This document shows positions 1 through 11,125 of a DNA stretch of 64,000 nucleotides, piece after piece. The notes under the pieces were generated by a model. The model saw nothing but the letters and a program-made list of their open reading frames with translations. It was not told the origin of the DNA and did not search any database. The stretch lies in the NCBI GenBank assembly GCA_950295325.1, contig OX485809.1, positions 39,279,081-39,343,080 on the forward strand, read 5' to 3'. The stretch comes from Polytrichum commune. Its lineage: Eukaryota > Streptophyta > Polytrichopsida > Polytrichales > Polytrichaceae. Every line of letters begins with the position of its first letter. Positions within the stretch are counted from its first letter, which is position 1. Made by a program: the position numbers and the translations under genes.

Positions 1-30
1 CATCTCTTGCTCCAAGGGTAAGTTGCCTAG

Positions 31-3000
31 TCAAGCTCGGTACTCCTTACATCTACTTCCCGATGTACGGGTAGGAAAGAGCTCACCATTCAACGTTTCC
101 AATTGAATTGAATTATTAGGAAAGACCTCATAGACAAGGTAAGGTCCTAACCATACCGCATTGAATTTCGCCGGAAATTCAAGCTTTCGTGCGTCTTGAA
201 TCATGACCATCATTCCCGGTGTTAGGGCCCTTCTCTTATGTCGTTTGTCGAAAGTAATCTTTCTCCTTCTTTGGATTGCCTCAATATGTTGAGCCGCCAT
301 TCTCCTCCCTTCGTCAAGTGCTTCCAAATCGGTTAGTCGATTTCGTAAGGATTGACTTTCGGTAAGTCTCGTACTCACGGCCACCCTAAGTGACTCGACT
401 TCATATTCGATTGGTAGTGTCGCTTCAAGACCATAGACTAAGGAAAATGGTGTAGCACGCGTAGTTACCTTATAGGTTGTACGGTATGCCCAAAGTGCCG
501 CCGTTAGTTTCGTATCCCAATCCCGCTTCGAGTCTATAACCGTCTTGCGTAGTATACTCACCAAAATTCCGTTAACCCTTTCCGTTTGTCCATTGGTTTG
601 TGGGTGGTAGGGAGTAGTCTTCCGGTGATCAATTTTAAATTTCTCTGTCATCTCTCGAATCAAGTCATTCAAAAAGTGAGTACCCCTATCGCTTACTAGG
701 ATCTTCGGCACCCCGAACCGCGAAATTATGTTTTCGTACATAAATGTTGCCGCGTGTTCCGCCGTGTCGGTCTTCACCGCTTTGGCTTCCGCCCACTTGG
801 TGAGGTACTCGGTTGCCACCACAATATATTTCATTCCTTTTGAAGATTGGGGATGGACCTCACCCACATAGTCGATGCCCCATTTTTCGAAAGGAATTAA
901 GGGTAATGATACATGTAAAGGCATCTCCATTCTAAGGTCGTCTCGGGCATACCGTTGGCAAGCGTCGCATTTCCTTACATAGTCATGGGCGTCCTTAAAT
1001 AGTGTAGGCCAAAAGTAGCCCGCTCTAAGTATTTTTTGCCCGGTGAGTTGACCCGAGAAGTGACCGCCGCAAGCGCTATCGTGGCAAGCGATTAAAATCG
1101 CTTCAACCTCCGTTTTTGACACGCATCGTCGTAAAATACCATCGGACCCCCTTCTAAACAACCTATGGCCCACTACAACAAATTGCCTACTATTTACCCT
1201 CACCTTCCTTCTCTCTTCTTTTGTCCACTCTTTGGGCAACTTGTGGGTTGTTAGAAATTCCACTATGCCCGCATACCACGCCGGTGTAGAAGTGACCACA
1301 AAGAGGCTATCATCTACTAACATATCATTTACCGGATTTTTTCCTATCTCCTCCGACAACCTAGACAAGTGGTCCGCTTGTAAATGCATACGACCCGGTT
1401 TATATTCCACCGTGTAGTCGAATTCTTCTAATAACAAAACCCACCTAGCTAACCTACCACTTAACTCCGCCTTGTTAATTAAATACTTGATAGCCATGTG
1501 GTCAACAAAAAATACAACCGGGTTGCACATGAGGTAATGCCTAAACTTTTTAACGGAAAACACCATGGCTAGGCACTCCCTCTCCGTTGTAGAGTAGTTT
1601 CTTTCGGCGGGGGTCAATTGCTTACTCGCATAAGCTATAGGTTGATCCTTCTCTTTTTCTCCCGTTGCTTGACAAAGCGCACTCCCTATTGCCACATTAC
1701 TAGCATCACAATAGACGTGAAAAGGTTTACCCCAATTGGGTGGTATCAACACCGGATAGGTGCTCAACCTATCCCGCAATTCCTCAAAGGCTTTTTGACA
1801 AGCATCCGTCCACTCGAATTTGACATCCTTTTTGAGCAAATGGGTAATGGGCACCGCTATCTTTGAAAAATTAGGAATAAGTTCCCGGTACCATCCCACA
1901 TGTCCTAACAACTTAGAGATCCCCTTGGAATTGGTTGGAGTTGCCAAGTCGCTTATGGCCGCAATCTTATCCGGATCGGGTTCTCTACCTTTCTCACTAA
2001 CAACATAACCCAACAACACTCCCTTATTCACTCCCAAAAATGTCTTATCCGGGTTCAATGCTAACCTCATCTTCCTACACCTAACCAATGCCTCCCTAAC
2101 ACAATGTAGGTGATCATCCACATTACTTTGTGTGCTAAAATCGTCCACAAAGACGGTCATGGATTTGAACAACAAGTCGGTGAAGATATACATTACTAAT
2201 CGTTGGAAAGTAGCCGGGGCATTACATAACCCAAATGGCATCACTACCCACACAAAAGTACCCCAAGGTGTAGTAAAAGCCGTTTTATGGATATCTTGGA
2301 GGGCTATGGAAATTTGATTATAACCCGCATACCCATCCATAAAGGTATATCGCGAATGACCTCCAACCTCCTCAAGCAACAAGGTGATAAAAGGTAAGGG
2401 GAAGTGATCCTTTTGTGTGCACGAATTCAATTTCCTATAGTCGACACAAACCCTTAATTTCCCATTTTTTTTCTTCACTAAGACCATAGGAGAAACCCAA
2501 TCCGTGATTTCCACCGGCTTGATAAACCCGGCCTTCAATAACCTTTCCAATTCCGCTTTCACCAACAATTGCAATTGAGGATTCATCCTCCTCTCCTTTT
2601 GTCTAATTGGCCTCGCCCCCGGAATTAAAGGAATCCGGTGCTCTACCATTTCCCTAGGAATTCCCTTAAGCTCATCGTAGGACCATGCAAAAGTATCACT
2701 AAACTCATCCACCAAATTGCTATACTCCCTAACCTCTTTCTCCCCCAATTTGGAGCCCATCTTCATTTGTCGGGTTTTTCCATTCTTTAATTTCACATCC
2801 ACGTACCGCCAATCCGCTTCCGACACATGTGCTTGTTCCTCTTTGTTCCGATACCAATCGGAAGGCACATTGGGGTAATCTTTCACATCTTGACCTACAA
2901 CTATCCCCGTAGACGTGGTCTTGAAATGTAAAGGCTCCTCCAATTTCGATGACTCAATAATCACATCCTCCTCTTGAGTCCCATCTACATGAATTAAACT

Positions 3001-6000
3001 AACCTCACCCTCTTCCACGTCATCTACCCAAGGTGTTAACCCACCGCTAATCCACTCTTCCTCGGTGAGCACCTCACATGACTCCAACAATGAGCCCTCT
3101 CCTAAACTAACACTAGGAAATTCACTCCCTAAGCCTACTTGGTGAAATGTAACCATTACATCAACCTCGGACTCGGGGTACTCCCTTAGCCATTGGGCAT
3201 AATCCCCATTATCCCCATAATTGTAAAAATTAGGACCTAGACTTCCCGAGCCCGAATCTATAACAACCCTTTGACCTTCGGGATGGACGACTCCCACCAA
3301 TGCCTTGCCAATCTCATTCTCGTTTAAGTCATCAATTTCCTTCTCCAATGGCAAATACATCTCCTTCTTCATCCATCCTTCTAATGAACCAATGGACACT
3401 ATGACCCTATTACCCTCCGGACCATAAGTGATGGATGGTTTAGGTCCACCCCAATTGACCATAGCATTCGCCATCCGCAACCAAGGCCTACCTAGCAAAA
3501 TGGGGAAGGTGTCCTTGTTGGAGTGCATTTTAATGACATGGAAGGTGACCAAGTACTCCTCACCTCCCGTAGTCATTCTACAATCCTTGATCATCCCCAA
3601 AGGCGTAGTCGAACTTTGATTTGCCATATTTATGACCAAAGGTGAAGGCCCCGTGAGTCCAAGTCCCAATTTTTTCATAGTATCCTCCGGTAGTATATTT
3701 AGACTACTCCCTCCGTCGACTAGCACATTAGGAACCACCTTATCTACTATAACAACTTCTATTTCTATAGCTTTCACGTCTCTTCCACCTTGTGATTGGA
3801 TCCTAGCGGCTATTTTAGCTTTCGCCTTCCTCATCCTCTTGTGTACCGGCATTCCCTCCTTTAATGTTTTCCTTGCCGTGGGTGAAATTTCCAATAGTTG
3901 GCCGAAAGTAATATCCGCCTTGAGTGTACTAAGGTCCGCCCACAAGTCGTACCCGGTAGATCTTTCCACCTTAGAATTACCCACTACGTCGAATTCGTCT
4001 ACGGGAACCCCCGGTCCTTCCCATTCACCCACATCGCTATTATCCAAGTCATGTACCGCATTAGTCCTCTCCCTATCTTGTAAAATTATATTTTCCCTCT
4101 CCACATCCTTAGTAGCTCTTCTAGCTACCCTATCCAACTCGGAGAGATTAATCTCTTCATCCGAAGAGTAATTTCCTTGCTCTCCTATTCCTACCTCCAA
4201 CGGGGCATCCCCTCTCCTAGCCCTAGTAGTTACCGCTAGTGCAGGTGCTTCTTCAACCACACCCTTACCCTTCACTAACTCATATGTAATAGCATTGGTG
4301 TGAGGAGGCCATTGACTTTGCTCCTCTCCAATTCTCGTTGGGAGAGGAAGCATGTCATCACATGTGGCCTCCAACACTCCATCCATGAACCTAACATCTT
4401 GGGAGTGAGATGGTCCCGGATCCGTTGGAGGCGCTTGTCTCCCGTTACTACCATTAGGTGGAACTCCTTGTCTATTTTGTATTGGAATGTAACCGGTTGT
4501 AGTTTGCAAGCCCGCCGGTGGATGAAAAGTTTGCCTAGCATTACTATGGTCATAGTATAAGTTAGGTGGCCTAAGTTCATTGGCCGGTACTCCTTGTGGC
4601 CTAGCACCTCGCATATTATCCCTTGCTTGTTGTTGTGGATTAGCCACCGGGTAAGGGACATTAATTATTTTGTCCGGTTGGCGACACGTATCCGAGGGAT
4701 GACTTCCTCCACAATTGCTACAATTAAACTCTTGACCTTCGGACCAACATTGTCCTTGAGCGTGCCACCTTCCACAAAAGGGATGAAATTCCTTCTTCTC
4801 TAAATTTTGGCCACCTTGCCCTCTAGGTTGTGGTCCTCTATTGCTTCCATTTCCATAGTGAGGTGGCGCTTGACCTCGTTGATTTTGTTGAGGTGGGTTA
4901 CCGTTTCCTCTTTGGTCACGGTTTTGTCCACTTCTACAAAATTGACGCGTGTGGCCCGGTTGGCCACATTGGACACACCATAATCCGGAAGAATGCCTAC
5001 CCGACTCAACCGGGGGTGGAGGCCCCGGTTGTTGACTCCGGATCATTAATGACATTTGATCCGTGAGGCTTTGCATTTGTTTTATCATAGCCTCTTGGAA
5101 TCCTAGTTGGCTAGCACCTAGTCTTCTCTCAACCTCCTCCAAGTGTGGATCCGTTCTAGGGGCCGGTAGTGCCAAAAGAGGTGCCGGTTCCCTAACCGCT
5201 AAAGGTCGGGGACCGGTGTCCACAATGGCATATGGAATTTGGTTCTCATACTTAGCGGGTTCTACCGCTACCACCCTAGGGCGTATGGGGATGAATTGTG
5301 GAATCAATTCATCCTCCCTTCTCCATAGCCTTTCGTGATCTTTATCCAAGTTTTCAATATCTCTAGCCGCACGCTTGGCATCCGCCAAGGTCAAGGGATT
5401 CCTTTCTAGAACACCCCTAATAGTTCCGGACTTAAAAAACCCTTGAATGAAAAATTGCTTTAGCGTGTCGTCGTTGAGCATGGTACCCACAAATCTAGTG
5501 CACACTAAATCAAACCTCCTAATGTAAGCCGAAATTTCTTCCTCCCTTCCTTGCTTCAATGACGACAATGCCCTTAATGCGGTACTTTGACCCACTTCCG
5601 GCCTAAATTCGTTAAGAAACTCCCTTTGTAATTGTTCCCATCCCCTAAAATGTCCCTCGGCATGATCCCGATACCATTCATAGGCTTCCCCCTCTAGAGT
5701 GGTAGGAAACCACACTAACCAATAACCCGGGTCGGTTATGAGGGAGCTAGCCAACCGTTCGATATACCGTTCCATGTGCCGAGAGGGGTCCTCATCCTTG
5801 GTCCCATAAAATTTAGGGAGATAAGATGGCATATCCATCGCCGCTAAATTTTGTGGAACCACAATTGGTAGGCCTCTTGGCCTAACCAATGGGTCTATTG
5901 GAGGTATAGGAGGTATGGGCGGAATTGGGGGTATGGGTGGTGGATCCATCCCCCGTTCCTCGGCCATGGTGACCGGTGAACTATTCAACAATCCCCTATC

Positions 6001-6270
6001 AACTTCTACCGGGAATTCTTCTCTAAGTGTGTAATTTTCCGAAGAAGTTTCACCACTCAATTTGGAGGGAGTGATCTCCTCTTCAAGTTGAGCTCCAAGT
6101 TCTAAGGTGTCTAGAATTGACCTAGTCCTAGGTTCGACGTTCAAATAACTCTCTATTCTAACATTATCTTGTTCTAATCTATCACTGATTTTAGAGGACC
6201 GCCTCTTTCGAGTAGATTTCTCTAGTCCTACTATCAAACTTGGTTTTTGTGAGCGAGTCCTACCTTGCAT
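31..6270 (-). CDS. Gag-Pol polyprotein, Ty3/gypsy (Athila/Tat-like), copy A
   Basis: A single 2079-residue frame encodes all retrotransposition functions. In order: a Pro-rich N-terminus with a PPIPP repeat (about 110-130); a retrotransposon gag domain (about 150-290); a CCHC zinc knuckle (about 430-445) and a second Cys/His cluster (about 507-520); an aspartic protease with the D-G-G-S-S form found in plant Tat/Athila elements (about 850); reverse transcriptase, with the usual YVDD replaced by FVDD near 1374; RNase H (about 1520); an integrase HHCC finger (about 1730-1775) and DDE core (first Asp about 1799, second about 1859). The order PR-RT-RH-IN defines Ty3/gypsy. FMDGYAGYNQI and MPFGLCNAPATFQ point to the Athila/Tat branch. 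There is no chromodomain and no separate env-like frame. No stop or frameshift is visible, so it is potentially active. Confidence 0.95.
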   Translation of the reverse strand: MQGRTRSQKPSLIVGLEKSTRKRRSSKISDRLEQDNVRIESYLNVEPRTRSILDTLELGAQLEEEITPSKLSGETSSENYTLREEFPVEVDRGLLNSSPVTMAEERGMDPPPIPPIPPIPPIPPIDPLVRPRGLPIVVPQNLAAMDMPSYLPKFYGTKDEDPSRHMERYIERLASSLITDPGYWLVWFPTTLEGEAYEWYRDHAEGHFRGWEQLQREFLNEFRPEVGQSTALRALSSLKQGREEEISAYIRRFDLVCTRFVGTMLNDDTLKQFFIQGFFKSGTIRGVLERNPLTLADAKRAARDIENLDKDHERLWRREDELIPQFIPIRPRVVAVEPAKYENQIPYAIVDTGPRPLAVREPAPLLALPAPRTDPHLEEVERRLGASQLGFQEAMIKQMQSLTDQMSLMIRSQQPGPPPPVESGRHSSGLWCVQCGQPGHTRQFCRSGQNRDQRGNGNPPQQNQRGQAPPHYGNGSNRGPQPRGQGGQNLEKKEFHPFCGRWHAQGQCWSEGQEFNCSNCGGSHPSDTCRQPDKIINVPYPVANPQQQARDNMRGARPQGVPANELRPPNLYYDHSNARQTFHPPAGLQTTTGYIPIQNRQGVPPNGSNGRQAPPTDPGPSHSQDVRFMDGVLEATCDDMLPLPTRIGEEQSQWPPHTNAITYELVKGKGVVEEAPALAVTTRARRGDAPLEVGIGEQGNYSSDEEINLSELDRVARRATKDVERENIILQDRERTNAVHDLDNSDVGEWEGPGVPVDEFDVVGNSKVERSTGYDLWADLSTLKADITFGQLLEISPTARKTLKEGMPVHKRMRKAKAKIAARIQSQGGRDVKAIEIEVVIVDKVVPNVLVDGGSSLNILPEDTMKKLGLGLTGPSPLVINMANQSSTTPLGMIKDCRMTTGGEEYLVTFHVIKMHSNKDTFPILLGRPWLRMANAMVNWGGPKPSITYGPEGNRVIVSIGSLEGWMKKEMYLPLEKEIDDLNENEIGKALVGVVHPEGQRVVIDSGSGSLGPNFYNYGDNGDYAQWLREYPESEVDVMVTFHQVGLGSEFPSVSLGEGSLLESCEVLTEEEWISGGLTPWVDDVEEGEVSLIHVDGTQEEDVIIESSKLEEPLHFKTTSTGIVVGQDVKDYPNVPSDWYRNKEEQAHVSEADWRYVDVKLKNGKTRQMKMGSKLGEKEVREYSNLVDEFSDTFAWSYDELKGIPREMVEHRIPLIPGARPIRQKERRMNPQLQLLVKAELERLLKAGFIKPVEITDWVSPMVLVKKKNGKLRVCVDYRKLNSCTQKDHFPLPFITLLLEEVGGHSRYTFMDGYAGYNQISIALQDIHKTAFTTPWGTFVWVVMPFGLCNAPATFQRLVMYIFTDLLFKSMTVFVDDFSTQSNVDDHLHCVREALVRCRKMRLALNPDKTFLGVNKGVLLGYVVSEKGREPDPDKIAAISDLATPTNSKGISKLLGHVGWYRELIPNFSKIAVPITHLLKKDVKFEWTDACQKAFEELRDRLSTYPVLIPPNWGKPFHVYCDASNVAIGSALCQATGEKEKDQPIAYASKQLTPAERNYSTTERECLAMVFSVKKFRHYLMCNPVVFFVDHMAIKYLINKAELSGRLARWVLLLEEFDYTVEYKPGRMHLQADHLSRLSEEIGKNPVNDMLVDDSLFVVTSTPAWYAGIVEFLTTHKLPKEWTKEERRKVRVNSRQFVVVGHRLFRRGSDGILRRCVSKTEVEAILIACHDSACGGHFSGQLTGQKILRAGYFWPTLFKDAHDYVRKCDACQRYARDDLRMEMPLHVSLPLIPFEKWGIDYVGEVHPQSSKGMKYIVVATEYLTKWAEAKAVKTDTAEHAATFMYENIISRFGVPKILVSDRGTHFLNDLIREMTEKFKIDHRKTTPYHPQTNGQTERVNGILVSILRKTVIDSKRDWDTKLTAALWAYRTTYKVTTRATPFSLVYGLEATLPIEYEVESLRVAVSTRLTESQSLRNRLTDLEALDEGRRMAAQHIEAIQRRRKITFDKRHKRRALTPGMMVMIQDARKLEFPAKFNAVWLGPYLVYEVFPNNSIQLETLNGELFPTRTSGSRCKEYRA

Positions 6271-7179
6271 TCCATAAGAATCGATCGACCCTCACTTGAC
6301 CACACATAATCCTAGCAATTCCCCTCTTAATATTTTCACTTGTCTTGGTGTGGTTATAATTTTTTTAGGAGGTGAGGAAAAGAACCTGCAAGCCCACTTA
6401 GGTGAAAGAATCCCAATAGGGGATAGGCATGTTCATGTTAATTTTTTGGTTAAGTCGGAGCATCACCTCCGCACCTTCCCGCAAATTAACACTCACCACA
6501 ATACCGATTGTGAGGGGGTGACCTTCCGAGTAGATTATGTTAAAAGTCGAGGCTTCACCCTTCAACTTCTCACACCATCCACAATTCGGGAATTACCCTC
6601 TACAACGGATAACAACAATCACGAGTACAAAAGGCATTCCTTAATTAGTTAATGAGTTCACTTTGAAGAAATAAACATACCTTGAGCAATCGCATCCCCC
6701 TGTGAGTTAGCACTCCCCTCAATCGTGACTCAATGTAACAACACCATAAACTTTGTGAAATATTAATTTAATCTAGAGCATGAAATGACAACTCCCAAAA
6801 CTTTGAGACTCACCTCGGGGTGAGTCTCAAAGTTCAATGTCCTAAGGTGAATTTACCCTCTAATGTTTTAATGAGCTACTCGGTTATAGGTTCCTTTTAA
6901 GTTCTTAGCAAATCCCCAAAAAGGTTGAGGACGCACCTTCGCCGCGCTCCTTCCTAAAAAATGAATTTGCGTAATTGACAATGCAATTCATTCCAAGGAA
7001 TAGTTGAAATACAATGAATTCAAATGTAACCCAAAGAGAGAATACTTACCGAGTTTCGGGTGCTCCTTCCCTTCTCTCAAGTTTGTGTCTCCAATTTTTC
7101 CTAGTTGCCTCCAAGTCTCCTAGTCGCCTCCAAGTCTTGTAACTACCTTCCGCTTCGCTCCCGGCGGACGAACCAATTA
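6271..7179 (-). other. 5' leader of gypsy copy A with primer-binding-site candidate
   Basis: Untranslated segment between the 5' LTR and gag. The primer-binding-site candidate lies at 7157-7175 (minus strand, starting TGGTTCGTCCGCC), four bases inside the LTR end. It starts with TGG as expected for pairing to a tRNA CCA end, but I cannot assign the tRNA. A perfect hairpin sits at 6799-6834. A 118-codon frame antisense to the leader (6296-6652, plus) exists identically in copy B, but nothing in it suggests a protein. Confidence 0.7.
6799..6834. repeat. Perfect 16-bp hairpin in gypsy leader
   Basis: Arms AACTTTGAGACTCACC and GGTGAGTCTCAAAGTT surround the tetraloop TCGG. The copy B equivalent (47890-47925) has one arm mismatch. 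Its place between the primer site and gag suits an RNA dimerisation or packaging stem, which is inference. Confidence 0.85.
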
Positions 7180-9150
7180 TGTGAGGCCAAACCCCCCACC
7201 CTTAAGCGTCCGTAGTCCGAGTAGTGGGTTTGGGCTCACATTCCTCCGCGGTATTGGATTTGGACTTGGATGAGTCCATAGTGCAAGGTTCACCCTTCAA
7301 GTGGTCTTGGATTTAATTGGTGTCTCCATACCGTACATAAGCCTTTAAGTATTAAGAAATACTTATGTGACTTATGTCAATCTCTCCCTCGCACCTTTGG
7401 TCTTTGCTTCCTTTGTCTTGCCATCGCGAGAGTGCTCCACATTCTCCATTAAGTTGTGCACGTGGTTTATTTTTAAAGAGAGGATGCAAGTGTTAAAAAA
7501 AACACTATTCTCTATAGTCAATCTCAAATACATTTACTTGTGAAAGCCACACATAACACTAACTAGCATAATGTAACTAACTACTTGTCTATGAGCTAAT
7601 TAGGTAGGCTATCTACTAAGCTCCTTCATGAACCCATCTCTTTACTTTCTAATTACATAAACCTAGCTCCTTCATAAACCCAGCTCCTTCATAAACCCAG
7701 CTTCTTAGCTTCTAACTAAACAAACCCAGCTCCTTCATAAACCCAGCTCCTTCATGAACCCAGCTCCTTAGCTTCTAACTAAACAAACCCAGCTCCTTCA
7801 TAAACCCAGCTCCTTCATGAACCCAGCTCCTTAGCTTCTAACTAAACAAACCCAGGTCCTTCATAAACCCAGCTCTTTACTTTCTAACTAAACAAACCCA
7901 GCTCCTTCATAAACCCAGCTCCTTCATGAACCCACAACTTTGTAGTTGTAATCCCCAACTACCTCACTAATTATTCAAGCCCTTAACTAATCTTCCTACC
8001 TAATTTCCCTAATTCTACTAACAACCCCTTTCTAATCACACAATTCTTCTCTAATCCTAAAATCCTAAAATCCTAGAGAGGAGAGGGGGAGAGAGAATTT
8101 CCTAACTTCACTAAGACTAACTAATCCACACAAGTATATTTTTGCACTCATCACAACATCAAGTGCTCAACTCTTAAACATGGAACTTGCAACCACGTGT
8201 ATTCAAAACATGAACTTAAAGTACCACAAATTGGAATCATGAATTAACTTTAAAATCCTTCACGTCAACACTAATTCTACCAAGAGGTCAAGCCCTCTTC
8301 AAGGCTAACAAGCCTTGGCTCTCAAACTAAAAACTAAGCACACACATGTGCTCCAATATGGCTTCCCACACCCACACTTATAACTCGTGGGGTGGCTTGG
8401 AGCACAAAGGAAAGAGAGGATGAGTGAGGGAAGAATGAGGGATTATATAGTAAGCTTGAGGGGGTGAGCACCCTCAAGGCTCACGATAAGCCCTTGAGAT
8501 TTCCTCCTACTTAGTAGGCGCCAATCCTATCTTCTAAGCCTTCCTCCCTCAAATGATCAACAAGGATCCTAATTCGAACATTTAACTAGCCTTGGCTTCC
8601 TACCTACCACACTTTACCAAACTTGGGATGCTTCAACCCAAACTTAGCCTCCTTCGCTTTCCGCCGCCATAACTTTCTCCCCTTACTTTTCCAAATCGTC
8701 GCTCACCACTTAATTCAAACCACGATGCTTAACTCGTGATTTGATTGGTGCTTTGAGAATTTGCTTATCCTCCACCTTGCATTCTTCCTTGGGCCTTCCC
8801 CATTAAGTGGCCATGATGAGGTGGTCCACTTGTGCGCTCCATGTGATCCTCCATTCATCCCAATTCGAATGCACTTGCCTCTTGAGTCACTTTGGTTGTC
8901 TCCATCCATTTGTACTAGCCTACTCACTAACTACTCAATCCAAGTTCTCCTTACCTATCCTCATTCACTCAAATCCTTCCGAAGGTAAAAACACAATAAC
9001 AACTCACATCCTAGCCTCTTACAACATGGTACTTCTAAGACTAACATTTCACTCTTTTTATATTTTTGTGAAGTAACATGCTACTTCAAAGTGCATCAAC
9101 TAACGTTTCAAGGGTCTAAGACTAAATGTGGGCACCCTTTTGGGCTCACA
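7180..9150 (-). repeat. 5' LTR of gypsy copy A
   Basis: The LTR runs from TGTGAGCCC (9150, element orientation) to GGCCTCACA (7180). A TATATAAT box lies at 8442-8449 on the minus strand, so transcription would begin roughly 730 bases into the LTR, leaving a long R/U5. Short tandem repeats with the core GGAGCTGGGTTTATGAA fill about 7623-7940. It lacks the 257-bp segment found in copy B's 5' LTR. Confidence 0.93.
7623..7940. repeat. Tandem repeats inside LTR of copy A
   Basis: About a dozen copies of a 17-20 bp unit (core CCAGCTCCTTCATAAACC on the plus strand) are grouped in a higher-order unit of about 60 bp with the spacer TTAGCTTCTAACTAAAC. Copy number differs between the three LTRs in view, as expected from slippage or unequal exchange. 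Confidence 0.85.
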
Positions 9151-9180
9151 AATGGACATACACTGCATACCGAACCTCCA

Positions 9181-9713
9181 TTTACGAACGTGCGTTCGTA
9201 AATACGCACTCCACGTTCTTTGAAATGATCTATATTTACGAACGCACGTTCGTAAATATACTCAAAATATCACTCAGATGGAACCTTAACTTTAATATGA
9301 ACCTCTACGAATATCTAAAGAACAAATATAATTTTGCGAACACCAATAAAACAAATCACATGTACTTACGAAAGATAAATCAACCAAATGTCCGAAAAGA
9401 TAGACCAAATGGACATACTTACGAACGCACGTTCGTAAATAAAACCAAATCTATAAAACCTATATCTTTTACGAACGATCGTTCGTAAAAATAACCAAAT
9501 ATATTACAAATACATTCATGACGAGTAGTCTCTTTGATCTTCATATCTTTTACGAACGCTCGTTCGTAAACTCAATACTAAAAATTTATATGATCTTGCA
9601 ACCCCTCATTTACGAACGAACGTTCGTAAATATAATTACATCAATTGCAAAGACGCATTAACACTGCGTAGTATGTGGGATATGCATGTCATTTACGAAC
9701 GTTCGTTCGTAAA
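9181..9713. repeat. Cluster of seven 22-bp palindromes upstream of the 9.7-kb gene
   Basis: Copies start at 9181, 9235, about 9418, 9468, 9549, 9609 and 9692. Each has arms TTTACGAACG / CGTTCGTAAA; the third begins CTTACG. The centres are TG, CA, CA, AT, CT, AA and TT. Sequence between copies is unrelated and AT-rich. The cluster sits between the gypsy LTR end and the first recognisable exon (9742), where a promoter or 5' untranslated region would be. Confidence 0.9.
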
Positions 9714-11041
9714 GTCACTAATTGTTTATATTCTGTTGCAGATGGCAAGATCAAGCAGAAGCGCCATTGAGATGTTCGCGGTGAAGGTCGATGGCCTCCC
9801 AGAGTCGGTGTTAGACGATAACGGCAACGACAACTATGTCCCCAAGGAAGACTTCATGGGGGAGTGGACGGCACTGCCAGAGAAGATCGGGGACGACCTC
9901 TTCTGCATGCGCTTCACCTACGAGCTGGAGACAAGACCGGACCAGCCTGAACAGTGGGTTCAAATGAAGACGTGGGAGATAGAGTCCATAGAGGCCCAGG
10001 GGGAGTATGTAATTCTGGACATGAAGAACAAGAAGGATCATATCAACCTCTTGTTGCATTTCCAGAAAAATACCTTCTCCTACCAATACGCCACCAATAA
10101 CGTAGCGGAAGATGCCAAGCACTTCGACCTGGACGGCCTCTTCTCCAAATATGCGTTGAGCCCATACTGGACGGCAAGGAAATTGACCGCCCTTGCATTG
10201 AACATCTCCAAATACAACAGTGTGGTCACTGAGGCAAACAAGAAGAAGAAGAGCCCCAGGAAACCATCCACATCAGGGGCAGGAGGATCTAGAAGTGCAC
10301 CCAAGCCTGTGCCTTCTGCGAGCAGGGCGACGGAGGGCCCCAGTAGACACTCCACGCCATCGAAGAGGACAAAGGACGAGATGGAGAAATCGGGAGTAAC
10401 AGAGACCGCGGAGGTGACCTCGCCTGTCGTAATGCCCACCCCCTTGAAAAAGGGCGAGAACCCTGACGCTGTGAAAGCCACGAGGATCCTTCGAGACTTC
10501 AACAACTACTCGAAGGATTGCTGGCCCATGGGACGCCACTTCACATTCAACGTGGACTGCTTCAAGTACGAGATGTCCCCCAACAAATGGGTGGTTCAGT
10601 CTCGCGAGAGCGGTGGTGTGAAGTGGCAGATAAATAATCTAATGAACAACGTCAAGTGGGACAGGCAGACCGTCTGCGTCATGCCGAAGGGGCTGACATC
10701 CCGTCCGACGGAGAAGGACTGGCACGGATCCAGAATGGAGAGTTCTGGATCATAGACGGACAACACAGCTTGGAGGCGTCCCAGATAATCCTCAAGGACG
10801 ACAACTTCCAGCATGAGCTGAAGGAGGACTTGCGCTACTGGAAGGCATTCTTGGTGTGGTCGGACGATTGGGACAAGCTGCGGAAGATATCCACCTTCCT
10901 CAACTCCGGCAACAAGATCAAGGCCTTTGAGGCGTCGTGGGCATCCAACATAGTGGCTGCAAGGGACGTCTGGGTCGCCCACGGGTGCCCCCCTAAAGAA
11001 AGGGAGAACGCGAAGACGCCGTCTCCACAATGGAAGGTGAG

Positions 11042-11125
11042 TTTACGAACGAACGTTCGTAAATATCTTTGACATTCAAAATTTCAAGTTCTTTGACATT
11101 CAAACTTACGAACGTGCGTTCGTAT
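11042..11125. repeat. Two palindromes in intron 1
   Basis: Copies at 11042-11063 (centre AA) and about 11106-11125 (centre TG, right end degenerate) lie inside the 121-bp intron 11037-11157. The first starts four bases after the GTGAG donor. Nearly a third of the intron is palindrome. Confidence 0.9.

Larger units (their letters stand above)
1..9150 (-). mobile_element. Ty3/gypsy LTR retrotransposon, copy A (3' end outside window)
   Basis: Read on the minus strand the element runs 5' LTR (9150-7180), leader (7179-6271), one long gag-pol frame (6270-31), then the first 30 bases of the region before the 3' LTR, which is off the window. The whole segment is matched in inverted orientation by copy B (45300-56661). 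The two polyproteins differ at one residue only (residue 42, Tyr here, Cys in B), so both copies are recent or one is the recent source of the other. The 5' flank in element orientation ends in CCATT; the matching target duplication cannot be seen. Confidence 0.95.

Noticed and set aside
3632-4171. Long antisense frames inside gag-pol (for example 179 codons, mirrored at 50553-51092)
   Set aside because: Shadows of the gag-pol frame on the other strand; low-complexity Ser/Thr/Leu composition.
6296-6652. 118-codon frame antisense to the gypsy leader, present in both copies (also 48072-48428)
   Set aside because: Identity only reflects the near-identity of the two elements; no domain, and it lies opposite a structured leader. 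Kept only as a remark.
8715-8988. Frames of 70-89 codons repeated in all three gypsy LTRs
   Set aside because: They are simply part of LTR sequence, open on both strands, with no domain or codon evidence.
9181-9713. CRISPR-like array
   Set aside because: Repeats are palindromic and spacing is irregular (50-180 bp); the context is a eukaryotic plant genome. Not a CRISPR.
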